DNA from: Pseudomonadota bacterium
GTDB taxonomy: Bacteria > Pseudomonadota > Gammaproteobacteria > Burkholderiales > Rhodocyclaceae
DNA: 64,000 bases
Direction of reading: 5' to 3'
Assembly (NCBI GenBank): GCA_018241685.1
Contig: JAFEDJ010000071.1
Coordinates: forward strand, 1 to 64,000
The notes below the pieces were generated by a model. It made no database searches. It was not told where the DNA came from and saw nothing but the letters and a program-made list of their open reading frames with translations. Every line of letters begins with the position of its first letter. Within the stretch, counting starts at the first letter, position 1. Position numbers and translations under genes: made by a program. Of the stretch, positions 16,078-25,102 are shown in pieces.

Positions 16078-19000
16078 TTAGTTGGTCAGGCGTCGTTGTT
16101 TCTCTTGGTAAGTAATGGCATGTTGGGTCGCGAGGTCGATACCAAGCTCTTGGTTAATCCACTGCATGTCCTGCTCAGAAGTCTTGAACATGTATAGCCT
16201 ATTGAGAACCATGACTTGGATGACGCGGCCAGCTACTAGGTCATCTTTAACTTCCTTGAACAGCTGCTTAACCATTGCTCGAGGAATCGTCCTTGGAGAA
16301 TCGAGCAAGATGCCCAGTTCGATTAGTTTGAATGCGGGGGTGTTGGTCTTTCGAACTATGCCCTTTACATCCTCCTGAAGACTCTCGGAGTTTGCACTCT
16401 GAGCAGCACGCATTAGAAATCCAAAAGTCACGATTTGAATAAGGCTTGCAGCCACTTTTCGTGCAATCTCCTTACGCTCCTCGGCGCTCTCGACTTTGCC
16501 CTTACGCTGAAGAGCAGCTTCAATCTCCGCCACGAGTGCATCAGGATTCTTCTCAAAGAACTCATAGAAATCGCGAATGGCACGAAGGGGGCCGTTGAAT
16601 AGGTCTTCAAGGAGCTCACCTTTTCGTGAGCGCTGAATTTTCGAATATTGATTTTTAAGTACCTGCCCAAGAATCTCTGTGGTCTTGAACAGCATTGTCA
16701 TTTGAGCAATCAGGCTGAGCTCTTCGGCATCCTCTTCGTTCTCGAGTAGGCCGTCGTGCCCATCATCAAGCTGGTCCTGCAGTTCGTTTCGTCGGGCTCT
16801 GTGCTCAGTGGGTTTTTCGCCTGAGTAGGTTAGTTTTGGTGCATTTTCGATGAGCTTATTAATTGCGACTGTGTCGCCATCGAATTTCACTGGGCTTCTA
16901 GCGCGAAAAAGGTTGTGCAGTGCATTAGCGATTGATTGGAGAACAAAGTCATCATTGGAGTGATGCGCCAAGAACAGTACGGTATTCGCGTGGTCCCGGA
17001 CATACAAATGCTGGCAGCAGTGTTCAATATAGGTGCGTACCGTTAGGTCAGCCAAATTTTCACTGAGAAACTGCCCCTTAAGGTAGTAATAAATATAGGG
17101 GTACCGGAACGCATAATCGTCACCTGCTCGGCAGAGAACTCGTGCATTGAGTAGGACGTCAAGGCGTTGCTTAAAATCGACGGTGTGCCATTCTTTCGTG
17201 AATCGCTCGTTGAACGCTCTCAAATCAGATTCGGATAACTCACGTTTCCCCTGCAGGTGATACTCCCATGCGAGATAGGCGGCGTACTGAAAGTGTTCAG
17301 TCAGCTTGTCAGGTTTGACCCCTGAATTTTGAAGTGCTTCCGTTAGAAGGTACTGGTAGTAGTATCCGAGGGCACTTTCCTTAAAGTCTCCGCTTCTGCC
17401 GGCGTCCATACTTTGGAGCAGGGTCAGCAGGTAAAGCGGCATAGCAGGAATGACTGCCTTCTGCATGACTGCATTCATCAATTTTTCAGCTCGGTCTATC
17501 CTAGCAATGACTCCGCTTTCATCGACTGTTCCGTCGGCTCCTAGCGAAAGCCAACGAGAAATTAACTCCCCGCGCAACGCATGCCCAAAGGGCTGGATTT
17601 TGTAATGTGTCAGAGCGATAAGGGCCCTCGACGCATCACCGTCCAGCATCTCACGCATCTCAAACATGTCACCAACGGTAACTACGAAATGGCCGAATCG
17701 TTGGCGCAAGGCACCGAGTAGTCCGGCCCGAGCGTCACCGGCTCTCAGCGGACTGTCATCGAAATCGTCCAGCAGAAGCAGCTTTTGTGCACGGGAGTGC
17801 TGCATGAAGGCCTCCACCTGGCCTTCGCCGTATTGGTGCTCGACTGCCCGCTTTACGAGCTTATCGATATCCGCTTCTGTAACCTTTTTGAGGTCCCTGC
17901 CTTTGATATAAAGTGGGACAAATCCGCGCTCGTGGTACTGGCGATAGAGTTGAAACAGAAGACTTGTACAACCAGCCTTTTCTTCACCTTCAATCAATAT
18001 TCCGTCAGCGGTGACCTCTGGAGCCAACAACCGGCGAGAGCTGACGAAAGTTCGACGGCGGTCCTCCCCGTTCCCGACTTTGCGAAGGTCCGGGTATACA
18101 AAGATGTCCGATAGGCCGACATTGGTTCGCCCCGGATGCTTAAAAAATGCACCCGGGTCATCTAGCATCTCTTGAAACTCGGGCTGCAAAGTGAACGGGT
18201 TATTCCGCTTCGCTGGAAGGTCTCGGTAGTCGAACCAAGAACCGTCCTCAGTTGCCGCGTAATTGGTGCCGTTCCACACATATCGAGTGGATGAAAATTG
18301 CCCAAGACTGAGGTCAATAACGGCTACGTTGAAGGAGGAGTCGGTGAGATTGTTTGAGTCGCTTTGAAGCACACATCCTTCGATGTAGGCACTCGACTCT
18401 GATTCCGCATCTTCGATTAGTCCGACGTTGCCTTGATGTTCGTGGCCTGTGACGACGATGTTAGCCAGCTTGCGAACGAAGGTCCGAAAGGGCCTGTAAA
18501 TGCTTTGGTTGAACCAATTTAGTGGGTGATGCATGACGACCAGGCGAATGTCCGCCTGCTCAAAGCTTTGAGATGCGTAGCGCTCCACCGGAAAGAACAG
18601 TTTCCCGATGTCTTCCCGAATCTTGGACACCCAGGCGATGTTGAGACTGTCGAAGACGATAGTTTTTCCTTCTACTTCGAAGGCATTACTTCTCCAGAGT
18701 TTGTCGTCCGTAACCGCGGAGTTTTTTTCTAGCCCATTGCGGAAACTGAAGTAGTCAGACTGAATGCTCGTGCATATTTCAATGACAGAGTCATCCACCT
18801 CGGGGTTATCTGCCTTCTCCATATTGGCAACGAGCATCTTCCGTGCGCCGTTGTTTTTTTCGAAGTTACAGTCATGATTACCAGGGGCAAAGACAAAGCT
18901 AATTGGGCATGCTGTTTCTTTTCGAATGCTTGCTTCAATCTCAGAAAACAGACTCGAGGCAGCCTTGTACTCTTCGGCTGAGCCTGAATACGCCACGTCT

Positions 19001-19140
19001 CCTGAGCAAACGATGAACACGTGCGACGCTGCGGGAAGCGAAGCAAAGGTTGTGGCCGCTATTGAAGCCCCCCTCTTGAGAATGGGGTCCTTTTCGGTTT
19101 TGATGTGGATGTCGCTGAGATGGAGAACGACGGCTGTCAT
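16078..19140 (-). CDS. Calcineurin-like phosphoesterase fused to a STAND-like NTPase
   Basis: This 1020-aa protein is encoded inside the type I R-M operon. Residues 1-250 form a metallophosphoesterase: D10-I-H12, G47-D48, G87-N-H-D90, a VMHHP motif and GHEHQG. From about residue 350 comes a P-loop-like domain: LIEGEEKAGCTSLL at 382-395 aligns with a NACHT/STAND Walker A, but the catalytic Lys position is Cys391. A Walker B-like LLLLDDFDD lies at 454-462. The remaining 550 residues are helix-rich, with an acidic stretch (ENEEDAEEL), and could be the sensor arm. It overlaps hsdS by 4 nt. By architecture it resembles predicted prokaryotic conflict NTPases in which the phosphoesterase is the effector. 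I infer a back-up abortive or nucleotide-degrading defence, but the substrate is unknown. Confidence 0.8.
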   Translation of the reverse strand: MTAVVLHLSDIHIKTEKDPILKRGASIAATTFASLPAASHVFIVCSGDVAYSGSAEEYKAASSLFSEIEASIRKETACPISFVFAPGNHDCNFEKNNGARKMLVANMEKADNPEVDDSVIEICTSIQSDYFSFRNGLEKNSAVTDDKLWRSNAFEVEGKTIVFDSLNIAWVSKIREDIGKLFFPVERYASQSFEQADIRLVVMHHPLNWFNQSIYRPFRTFVRKLANIVVTGHEHQGNVGLIEDAESESSAYIEGCVLQSDSNNLTDSSFNVAVIDLSLGQFSSTRYVWNGTNYAATEDGSWFDYRDLPAKRNNPFTLQPEFQEMLDDPGAFFKHPGRTNVGLSDIFVYPDLRKVGNGEDRRRTFVSSRRLLAPEVTADGILIEGEEKAGCTSLLFQLYRQYHERGFVPLYIKGRDLKKVTEADIDKLVKRAVEHQYGEGQVEAFMQHSRAQKLLLLDDFDDSPLRAGDARAGLLGALRQRFGHFVVTVGDMFEMREMLDGDASRALIALTHYKIQPFGHALRGELISRWLSLGADGTVDESGVIARIDRAEKLMNAVMQKAVIPAMPLYLLTLLQSMDAGRSGDFKESALGYYYQYLLTEALQNSGVKPDKLTEHFQYAAYLAWEYHLQGKRELSESDLRAFNERFTKEWHTVDFKQRLDVLLNARVLCRAGDDYAFRYPYIYYYLKGQFLSENLADLTVRTYIEHCCQHLYVRDHANTVLFLAHHSNDDFVLQSIANALHNLFRARSPVKFDGDTVAINKLIENAPKLTYSGEKPTEHRARRNELQDQLDDGHDGLLENEEDAEELSLIAQMTMLFKTTEILGQVLKNQYSKIQRSRKGELLEDLFNGPLRAIRDFYEFFEKNPDALVAEIEAALQRKGKVESAEERKEIARKVAASLIQIVTFGFLMRAAQSANSESLQEDVKGIVRKTNTPAFKLIELGILLDSPRTIPRAMVKQLFKEVKDDLVAGRVIQVMVLNRLYMFKTSEQDMQWINQELGIDLATQHAITYQEKQRRLTN

Positions 19141-20387
19141 TGCAAGGCCTCCAGTTTCGTTGTTACTCGGGTTTTCCCTGTCAAAAGGTCATGCATCAGA
19201 CCATCTTTCTGAAGTCGCAGCTTTTCGGCTAACTCTTGTTCAGCGGCGATTTCTGCATCGGCAGAATCTAGCAGCGCAGCTAGTTCCTTCTGGGTTTCTA
19301 ATGACGGCTTGGGAATTAGCAATGCTTGAACGGTGGGTAGGTTGAGTCCGGCCTTGGCTCCACCATCATTCAATTTCGCAATTTGCTCGAAGCCAAACGG
19401 ACTTGCAAGCACATGCGCCACCCATCGGGGAGCTAGTTCAGGGCTGTTAATGCGAGCTAGTGCAATGTGTTGATTGATGTAGGCTGGGCCCAAGTTTTCT
19501 GGAATGCAACCGATGATTCCAAGGTCAGCTGTAATGGAAATCAGGACATCACCAGCCTCAAGGCGTGTGCGCAATCCTTCACCGCCTGAAGGTGGCTTAA
19601 CCCAGACGACATCCTCGAATCGAAGATTCGGATGTGCGCGTGTAAGGTTACCTATCCGGAGGAACAAATCTCCTTCCGGTGCGTAATACTGCGCCCATCC
19701 TCTTGAGCCAGATGTGATGACTGAGCAAACACTTCCCAATGCGACAGTTTCAGAAGCATGAGCTACAGGCAGTAAAAGCTCTTGTACCAAACCTTTTCTA
19801 CGCAGAGTCAGTTTGTCAATCAGAGCCAAAGTCGCCTCAGTCTGCTCATCCAACGCAGACAGCACTTCAGCGATGCCTTCTTGTTCGGGGGCAGGCGGCA
19901 GTGGGACCGGAAATGACTCAATGTCAGAGTTTTTTAGATTGTTAATCGCACTCCCGGCTAACGTAAAATCAACCAGTTTAGAAAAAAAAGCGCTAGAAAA
20001 AATTTGTTTGACGAAGCTTGCAGGAACCCCCGGGTGCGGCTTGAAAAGGGAGCAAAATGCCCCCACAGTTATGCGTTTGTATCGTGCCTCTGGGCCAATT
20101 TGGGCTGACTTACCGACCAGATTCCGACTTCCATTTGACATGCAAACCGCCAAGTCTCCTGGTGCGGCAACCTGGGACGGTTTAACGATGGAGTGAGGAA
20201 CATACTGAAGGTCTTCATAAACCACTTGACCATTTTGAATGTTCGTAGACCGAAGCAGATTGCATACATCGGATGCATTAGAGTTTCTTAAGTCTTCAGG
20301 CCGGTAAGCCACCCCACGCACACCTTGGGCAAGGCTACCCAAAGTTCCCCATGACCACTCAGGAGGAAGACGCAATGGTTCACTCAT
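19137..20387 (-). CDS. hsdS: Type I restriction enzyme, S (specificity) subunit
   Basis: This 416-aa subunit should dictate the bipartite DNA target. It has two target-recognition domains: one at roughly residues 5-190, ending in the helical spacer FPVPLPPAPEQEGIAEVL, and one at 215-395, ending LIPKPSLETQKELAALLDSADAEIAAEQ. The C-terminal motif KDGLMHDLLTGKTRV is typical. It overlaps hsdM by 8 nt and the downstream phosphoesterase-STAND-like gene by 4 nt (ATGA), so the reading frames are tightly coupled. The target sequence cannot be read from the protein. Confidence 0.95.
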   Translation of the reverse strand: MSEPLRLPPEWSWGTLGSLAQGVRGVAYRPEDLRNSNASDVCNLLRSTNIQNGQVVYEDLQYVPHSIVKPSQVAAPGDLAVCMSNGSRNLVGKSAQIGPEARYKRITVGAFCSLFKPHPGVPASFVKQIFSSAFFSKLVDFTLAGSAINNLKNSDIESFPVPLPPAPEQEGIAEVLSALDEQTEATLALIDKLTLRRKGLVQELLLPVAHASETVALGSVCSVITSGSRGWAQYYAPEGDLFLRIGNLTRAHPNLRFEDVVWVKPPSGGEGLRTRLEAGDVLISITADLGIIGCIPENLGPAYINQHIALARINSPELAPRWVAHVLASPFGFEQIAKLNDGGAKAGLNLPTVQALLIPKPSLETQKELAALLDSADAEIAAEQELAEKLRLQKDGLMHDLLTGKTRVTTKLEALQ

Positions 20388-23007
20388 AACCCTTCTCCTT
20401 CAAGAAGGCGCTCAGCTTCGCTGCAGCGGCAGCACGCATTGCTTGGATGGCTTGCAGCGTCACGGCGTACTTAGTACACAGCAATTCAATCCACCCGACC
20501 AACCGAGCTTGATAAGCCCCGACACGATTTTCGTATGCGGTGAATAGCGTATTTTTCCAACGCTCAAGAATGAGGGCTTCCGCATCCTCGTCAGAAATTT
20601 CGTCGCGGGCCTTGTCCACCAGGGCGTCACGCTTTAGCTCAATGACTTTCACTGTCTGCTTGGCGGTCTTGAGCTCGTCCTCTTTGGCTGAGTGTTTCGC
20701 CATCAAAGCCTCAACTTTCGAGGCTTCGGCTTCCAATAGTTTGGCATTGGCAGGAGCAGTCTTCTTCAGTGCCTTCGCTTCACGAGACAACTCTTTCTTA
20801 CGAGCCTTCAGCGCATCGATAACTGCCTTCGGAAGTACATCGCCTGCTTCTTCGAAATCGTAGGTGTCGAGGTCAATCTCTTCAGCCTCCTCGCCTTCCT
20901 CAGGCTCAGCTGCTTCGAACTCGCCTTGCAGGCGGGCAATTGTTTCCTGCGCGGTTTGCAGGTCCTTCAGCACGTCAGGGAACTGGGCAGTCAGAATGTC
21001 ATCTGCAGGAATCAAGTCAGCATTCCATCCAGAAGCAGCAACCGACTTGAAGTCAGTCGCAAGCTCACTGGCGAACTCCGCAAATGCGCCGCGAACTTGG
21101 AATTTGTCCAACAGGCCCAGCGGCACCAAGGTGTCCTCAAGGCTCTGAGCGAACTTCTTGCGCAACGGCACAAAACTACCCAACGTTGGCAACTGCTGCA
21201 GGTCAGCAACATTGCTTTGCCACCAAGTGGCCAGTACCGCCGCAAACTTTGCGTTCGTAGCCTTAACCGAGTCGTTGCTTTCAACCAAGAGCTTGGCTTG
21301 TGCTTTATCGGCCTTCAGCTCCGGCACGAAATCGCAATAAGCGGCATCATTCGCACGAAGCAAGAAGAGCTGGTCGCGCAGTGTGCCGTAGTTGCCCCAA
21401 TAGCCTTTCAGGCTTTCAATTTCGACCGTTGGAACGCCGCCGTGAATATGCGCATGCACATCCTGCGGCTCAGGGCGCGGCGAATTGTCGACGTAGCGCC
21501 GGATGTTCAGATTCCAGTCCTCGGCTGCCAAATCACCGAACGGAATCAGCTCTGAGTAGCCCTTAACCTCGAGGCGCTCGTGATACACGTAGGCAATCTT
21601 CTCGATATCTTCAGGGCGAAGCAGGTTTTGGTTCTTGCCTTCCTTGAATTCTCTGTCGGCGTTGATGAACAGGACCTCTTTGCGTTCCTTGGAGCCAATC
21701 TTCGAGAGCACCAGAACACAAGCTGGAATTCCGGTACCGTAGAACAAGCCAGGAGGCAGGCCGATGATGGCTTCCAGGTTGCCGGCCTCGATGATTTTCT
21801 TCCGAGCTTCTTTTTCAGGGCCACCTCGGAACAGCACGCCGTGGGGCATCACCACAGCCGCTTTGCCGTCTTTCTCCAAGGTTGCAACGATGTGCTGAAC
21901 GAACATCATGTCTGCCTTCTTGCCACTCTCAGGCATGAAGGTGTGGAAGCGCTCCGGGAACTGCATCTCCGTCTTCGAGTAGTTCTGCGAGAACGGAGGG
22001 TTGGCCAGAACACGCTTGAACTGCATCAGCGAGCCATCAGTGGTGTGCTGGGGCTTGCCGAGAACATCCTCGTTGCGAATGTCTGCCGCACGGTAGCCGT
22101 GCAGAATCATGTTCATCTTACAGATGGCCCAGGTCGTGCCAGACAGCTCCTGGCCATACAGCGCCATGCGTTGAGCGTTGCCACCAGCTTCCTCAACGTA
22201 CTGGCCTGACTGAATCAGCATGCCGCCGGAGCCGCAGGTGGGGTCATAGACCGACATCCCTTCAATGGGCTCAAGTAACTGAACCAGTAGCCGAACCACC
22301 GGTGCGGGGGTGTAGAACTCGCCACCCTTCTTGCCGGCCGAGTCCGCGAAGTACTTGATGAGGTATTCGTATCCGGCCCCCAGCAGGTCGGGGAACTCGA
22401 AGTCAGTGTTAGCCAGCTTGACCGTGCTGAAGTGCGTGATGAGGTCGACGATTTTGTCGTCAGGCAGGACGCGTTTCTTGTCGCCCTTGGTATGTACGAA
22501 GTTAATGGGTTTCAGCACGCCGCTCAAGGACTCGCTGTTATCTTCTTCGATAGCAGCCAAAGCCTTGTTCACCATCTCGCCAACGTTCTGCTTGACGTGC
22601 ATCAGGCCGCGGAACTGCTGGCCGTTTTCAAGAGTGATGGGCTCATCCAGCTCCCAGCGAGCGCGCTCAGGAACCCAGAAGGTGTAGTGAGGGCTGCGCT
22701 TGTGGTTGAGCTTTGTCTCGATGACCTTCTCAGATGCCTTTGATGCTTGAAGCTCCTTGAGCAGCGCTGCACGGTCGGCAGCAAACTGGTCCGACAGGCG
22801 CTTCAGGAAGAGCATTCCGAAGAGGTATTCCTTGTACTCCGAGGCGTCCATGTTGCCGCGGAGGATGTCACTTGCCTTCAGCAGAAACGATTCAAGCTGT
22901 GACAGCGAGAGCTTTTTTTGTTTGGGGATTGCCATGACCTGAGCAGAAGTTGAACTTGAGCTAGGTGTAGCGCTGTCCTTTATCACTTGGGAAGTAACGT
23001 CATTCAT
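20380..23007 (-). CDS. hsdM: Type I restriction enzyme, M (methyltransferase) subunit
   Basis: This 875-aa N6-adenine methyltransferase modifies the host target and forms the core with HsdS. The SAM-binding motif DPTCGSGG is at 255-262 and the catalytic NPPF at 336-339. It is much longer than the classical 520-aa HsdM: the C-terminal 300 residues contain an acidic stretch (EAAEPEEGEEAEEIDLDTYDFEEAGD) in part and a long Lys/Glu/Ala coiled coil. The gene is first in the leftward operon and is transcribed away from a LexA-like regulator across a spacer containing a clear dyad operator. Confidence 0.95.
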   Translation of the reverse strand: MNDVTSQVIKDSATPSSSSTSAQVMAIPKQKKLSLSQLESFLLKASDILRGNMDASEYKEYLFGMLFLKRLSDQFAADRAALLKELQASKASEKVIETKLNHKRSPHYTFWVPERARWELDEPITLENGQQFRGLMHVKQNVGEMVNKALAAIEEDNSESLSGVLKPINFVHTKGDKKRVLPDDKIVDLITHFSTVKLANTDFEFPDLLGAGYEYLIKYFADSAGKKGGEFYTPAPVVRLLVQLLEPIEGMSVYDPTCGSGGMLIQSGQYVEEAGGNAQRMALYGQELSGTTWAICKMNMILHGYRAADIRNEDVLGKPQHTTDGSLMQFKRVLANPPFSQNYSKTEMQFPERFHTFMPESGKKADMMFVQHIVATLEKDGKAAVVMPHGVLFRGGPEKEARKKIIEAGNLEAIIGLPPGLFYGTGIPACVLVLSKIGSKERKEVLFINADREFKEGKNQNLLRPEDIEKIAYVYHERLEVKGYSELIPFGDLAAEDWNLNIRRYVDNSPRPEPQDVHAHIHGGVPTVEIESLKGYWGNYGTLRDQLFLLRANDAAYCDFVPELKADKAQAKLLVESNDSVKATNAKFAAVLATWWQSNVADLQQLPTLGSFVPLRKKFAQSLEDTLVPLGLLDKFQVRGAFAEFASELATDFKSVAASGWNADLIPADDILTAQFPDVLKDLQTAQETIARLQGEFEAAEPEEGEEAEEIDLDTYDFEEAGDVLPKAVIDALKARKKELSREAKALKKTAPANAKLLEAEASKVEALMAKHSAKEDELKTAKQTVKVIELKRDALVDKARDEISDEDAEALILERWKNTLFTAYENRVGAYQARLVGWIELLCTKYAVTLQAIQAMRAAAAAKLSAFLKEKGYE

Positions 23008-23162
23008 GCTGAAAATGCCTCGGTTCTCGGTGGCGGCGAATGCTCTCTGCGTACGGCATTCAAAGTTTTGGATGGTACCGGCTTTGCCTAATGGCTTGCT
23101 ACGTTGACGTAAACAGGCAGCTTGTGAAGGCTGCAGTTGGCACGGTGATAGGCATGCCCATA

Positions 23163-23180
23163 TTCTGTTGCTATACAGAA
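23163..23180. promoter_or_regulatory. LexA-like dyad operator between hsdM and the S24 regulator
   Basis: TTCTGT-TGCTAT-ACAGAA is a perfect inverted repeat with a 6-bp spacer in the divergent intergenic region. It resembles a shortened CTGT-N-ACAG LexA-type operator and lies upstream of both hsdM and the adjacent S24 regulator. It is the best candidate for the binding site of that regulator. Binding is inferred. Confidence 0.65.
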
Positions 23181-23282
23181 ATAAACACGCAGTAAATCAA
23201 TGCCTTACAACTATTCCGTGCTTGACTAAAAGACTGGATGAGCATACAGTTGTTGTCGAACAAACATTCGATGGAGCGAATG

Positions 23283-23858
23283 ATGGGCGACGACAAATAC
23301 TTGGCAGCACTTCGGACGTATTGGAAGGCGCACAAGACCTTTCCTGCGATAGCCAAGCTGTGCGAGGTCGTTGGCCTATCCTCCACGTCCAGCGTCTTCG
23401 CCCTGATTGGCCGACTCACTGAAGCCGGCTTTCTTGAGCGGAAGGACGGGCGTATTGCCCCAACTCGCAAGTTCTTCGCTCGAATTGCCATCGGTCAAGT
23501 ACGTGCTGGCATGCCGCAGCCTGAGAGCCAAGATTCGCCTGAGCTCCTATCCATCGACGACCACCTCATTGACGACCCGAATCGAACGGTGCTCTGCCAC
23601 GTCCGAGGTGACTCGATGGAGGGCGTGGGGCTTCTCGATGGAGATATTGTCATTGTCGAACGCAACGCGCCCACGAAACCCGGAGATATCGTTGTCGCAG
23701 TTGTCGATGGCGAACTGACCGTCAAAACGCTGCGGCTCAGCCGTACCGGTGACTTCTATCTTGAGCCCGCCAATCCGGCTTATGAAGTCATCCGTCCGAA
23801 AGGCACCCTCGAAATCGTTGGGGTCGTCATCGGCTCCTTTCGCAAGATGCGGAGGTGA
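23283..23858 (+). CDS. LexA-like S24 autocleaving repressor
   Basis: This 191-aa LexA-type protein differs from the chromosomal LexA at 4107. It has an N-terminal winged helix (KYLAALRTYWKAHKTFPAIAKL, LSSTSSVFALIGRL) and an S24 protease domain with cleavage bond A75-G76 (VRAGMP), Ser111 in GDSMEG and Lys148 in ELTVKTL, so all catalytic features are intact. I chose the ATG at 23283 because GGAG lies 6 nt upstream and family proteins start near M-x-D-D-K-Y; in-frame ATGs at 23238, 23271 and 23280 are alternatives. It is divergent from hsdM and probably represses the operon until DNA damage triggers cleavage. Confidence 0.88.
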   Translation: MGDDKYLAALRTYWKAHKTFPAIAKLCEVVGLSSTSSVFALIGRLTEAGFLERKDGRIAPTRKFFARIAIGQVRAGMPQPESQDSPELLSIDDHLIDDPNRTVLCHVRGDSMEGVGLLDGDIVIVERNAPTKPGDIVVAVVDGELTVKTLRLSRTGDFYLEPANPAYEVIRPKGTLEIVGVVIGSFRKMRR

Positions 23859-24088
23859 CGCCCTGACCCCGAATCCTCCTTAGGCTCCTGCCCCTTACTT
23901 GCGCTAAAGCGTCTGAGGACGCTGGAAGACTCCTTTTGTCCTCTGAATCCTTCTCGGCCTGGCTTCTGCCGCTTCTAAAGGCGTTGTCACGCCCTAAAAC
24001 CTAAAACGCAATGGCGCTCTTTAAAACGGGACGGATTTCTACAGTAAATCCGTCCTTGAACCTGGACTGTGAAAAACAGGACCCCGAG
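23859..24088. other. Spacer with three inverted repeats after the regulator
   Basis: This 230-bp gap holds AGCGTC/GACGCT near 23908-23923, GGCGT/ACGCC near 23981-23995, and a longer repeat GACGGATTT (24030-24038) / AAATCCGTC (24046-24054). None has a strong T-tract. They may act as terminators or processing sites before the transposase operon. Confidence 0.4.
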
Positions 24089-24388
24089 ATGAAAGCCAAA
24101 GTCAGACCAATGCGCAGCGAAGGGCGCTTGCTTCCTAAGACTGAGATGAGCAAAACGCCGGCGTTTGCCGGTGAGCTCTCCATTGGGGAAGTTCGAATTC
24201 CGGAGCTGAGCCGCACGCTCGTGCTCGCTCGCCTGCAGAGCACCACTACCGGCACGCAAGCTGCGGTGCTGCCCGAGCTCATCGATGCCCGGTTGCTGTG
24301 GCTCGACGGTGCCCAGCTGCGACTTACGGGTGTTGAGCGAGTGGGTGACCGGGATTACGCCCAAACGTGGTCAGTGGAGCTCGGGTAA
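24089..24388 (+). CDS. Hypothetical transposon accessory protein (99 aa)
   Basis: I do not recognise this family. The protein starts MKAKVRPMRSEGRL; an AGGA motif lies 8 nt before the ATG, and an earlier in-frame ATG at 24011 would include an inverted repeat. The second half looks like a small beta-rich domain (LLWLDGAQLRLTGVERVGDRDYAQTW). Its stop codon shares a base with the next start (TAATG), and the transposase follows four bases after that second gene, so the three form one transcription unit. Confidence 0.65.
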   Translation: MKAKVRPMRSEGRLLPKTEMSKTPAFAGELSIGEVRIPELSRTLVLARLQSTTTGTQAAVLPELIDARLLWLDGAQLRLTGVERVGDRDYAQTWSVELG

Positions 24389-25098
24389 TGCTCAAGGTGT
24401 CCATTCATACCGGCGACTTGAACGAGCGGTCATTTGCGAACCAGCTCGGTGTGCTCGATATCGCCTATGCAAAGCAGGCCGCGCTATCTGATTACGCCGT
24501 GGCGATGTCTCTGCGTGGCTCAGGGGAATTGGAGCCTGGCCTACTCCAGCAGTACCCTCGCTGGGCCTCGAGCCTGTGGGACCTGACTGCGCGCGCCCTC
24601 ACTCGTATTCTCTACCACGCGGACCAAGCCCCCAGCGCAGGGAAACCCGACCGGCGCTGCGCTTACGCAACCCGTCTCTGCGCGGTGATTGAACGTTCCA
24701 CCGCAAACGACACGGGGCTCGAGTTGGGAACCGTGGAAATCCGGCAAATTGGTCGCCAGCGAGGACTGTACGTTGCTTCTTTCGAAGAAGACATTCTCGG
24801 CAGCCGAGTTGGCGAATTTGAGTATGGCCGCAAAGTGCTCAACCCTGCCGACCTTCTTCTACGCGCCATCTGCTGGACTTACTTCGGCAACGATGTTCTG
24901 GGGCCACGGCCGGCGCTGATTCTGCCTCCCTCTATCCGTATGGAAGGTGTGGATTGCTTCCACATCGAATCTCTCAGTGAGCCTGCACGAACGGGGTTCC
25001 GGCGCTTTCTAGCCGAGAGTGACAACGCCTGCCCTGCTTCCTCACTCGGAGGCCTCTCTCGAGCAGAAGACTACGTCCGCTTCCTTATGAAGGGTTGA
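24388..25098 (+). CDS. Hypothetical transposon accessory protein (236 aa)
   Basis: No family is recognised. The start ATG overlaps the previous stop (TAATG), which excludes the longer in-frame alternative. The protein is soluble, with no signal or membrane segment, and has Cys/Arg-rich patches (KPDRRCAYATRLCAVI) but no clear catalytic motif. It lies 4 nt before the transposase start. Since IS1595-family elements often have accessory genes, a role in transposition or target choice is possible but unproven. Confidence 0.65.
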   Translation: MLKVSIHTGDLNERSFANQLGVLDIAYAKQAALSDYAVAMSLRGSGELEPGLLQQYPRWASSLWDLTARALTRILYHADQAPSAGKPDRRCAYATRLCAVIERSTANDTGLELGTVEIRQIGRQRGLYVASFEEDILGSRVGEFEYGRKVLNPADLLLRAICWTYFGNDVLGPRPALILPPSIRMEGVDCFHIESLSEPARTGFRRFLAESDNACPASSLGGLSRAEDYVRFLMKG

Positions 25099-25102
25099 AC
25101 CA

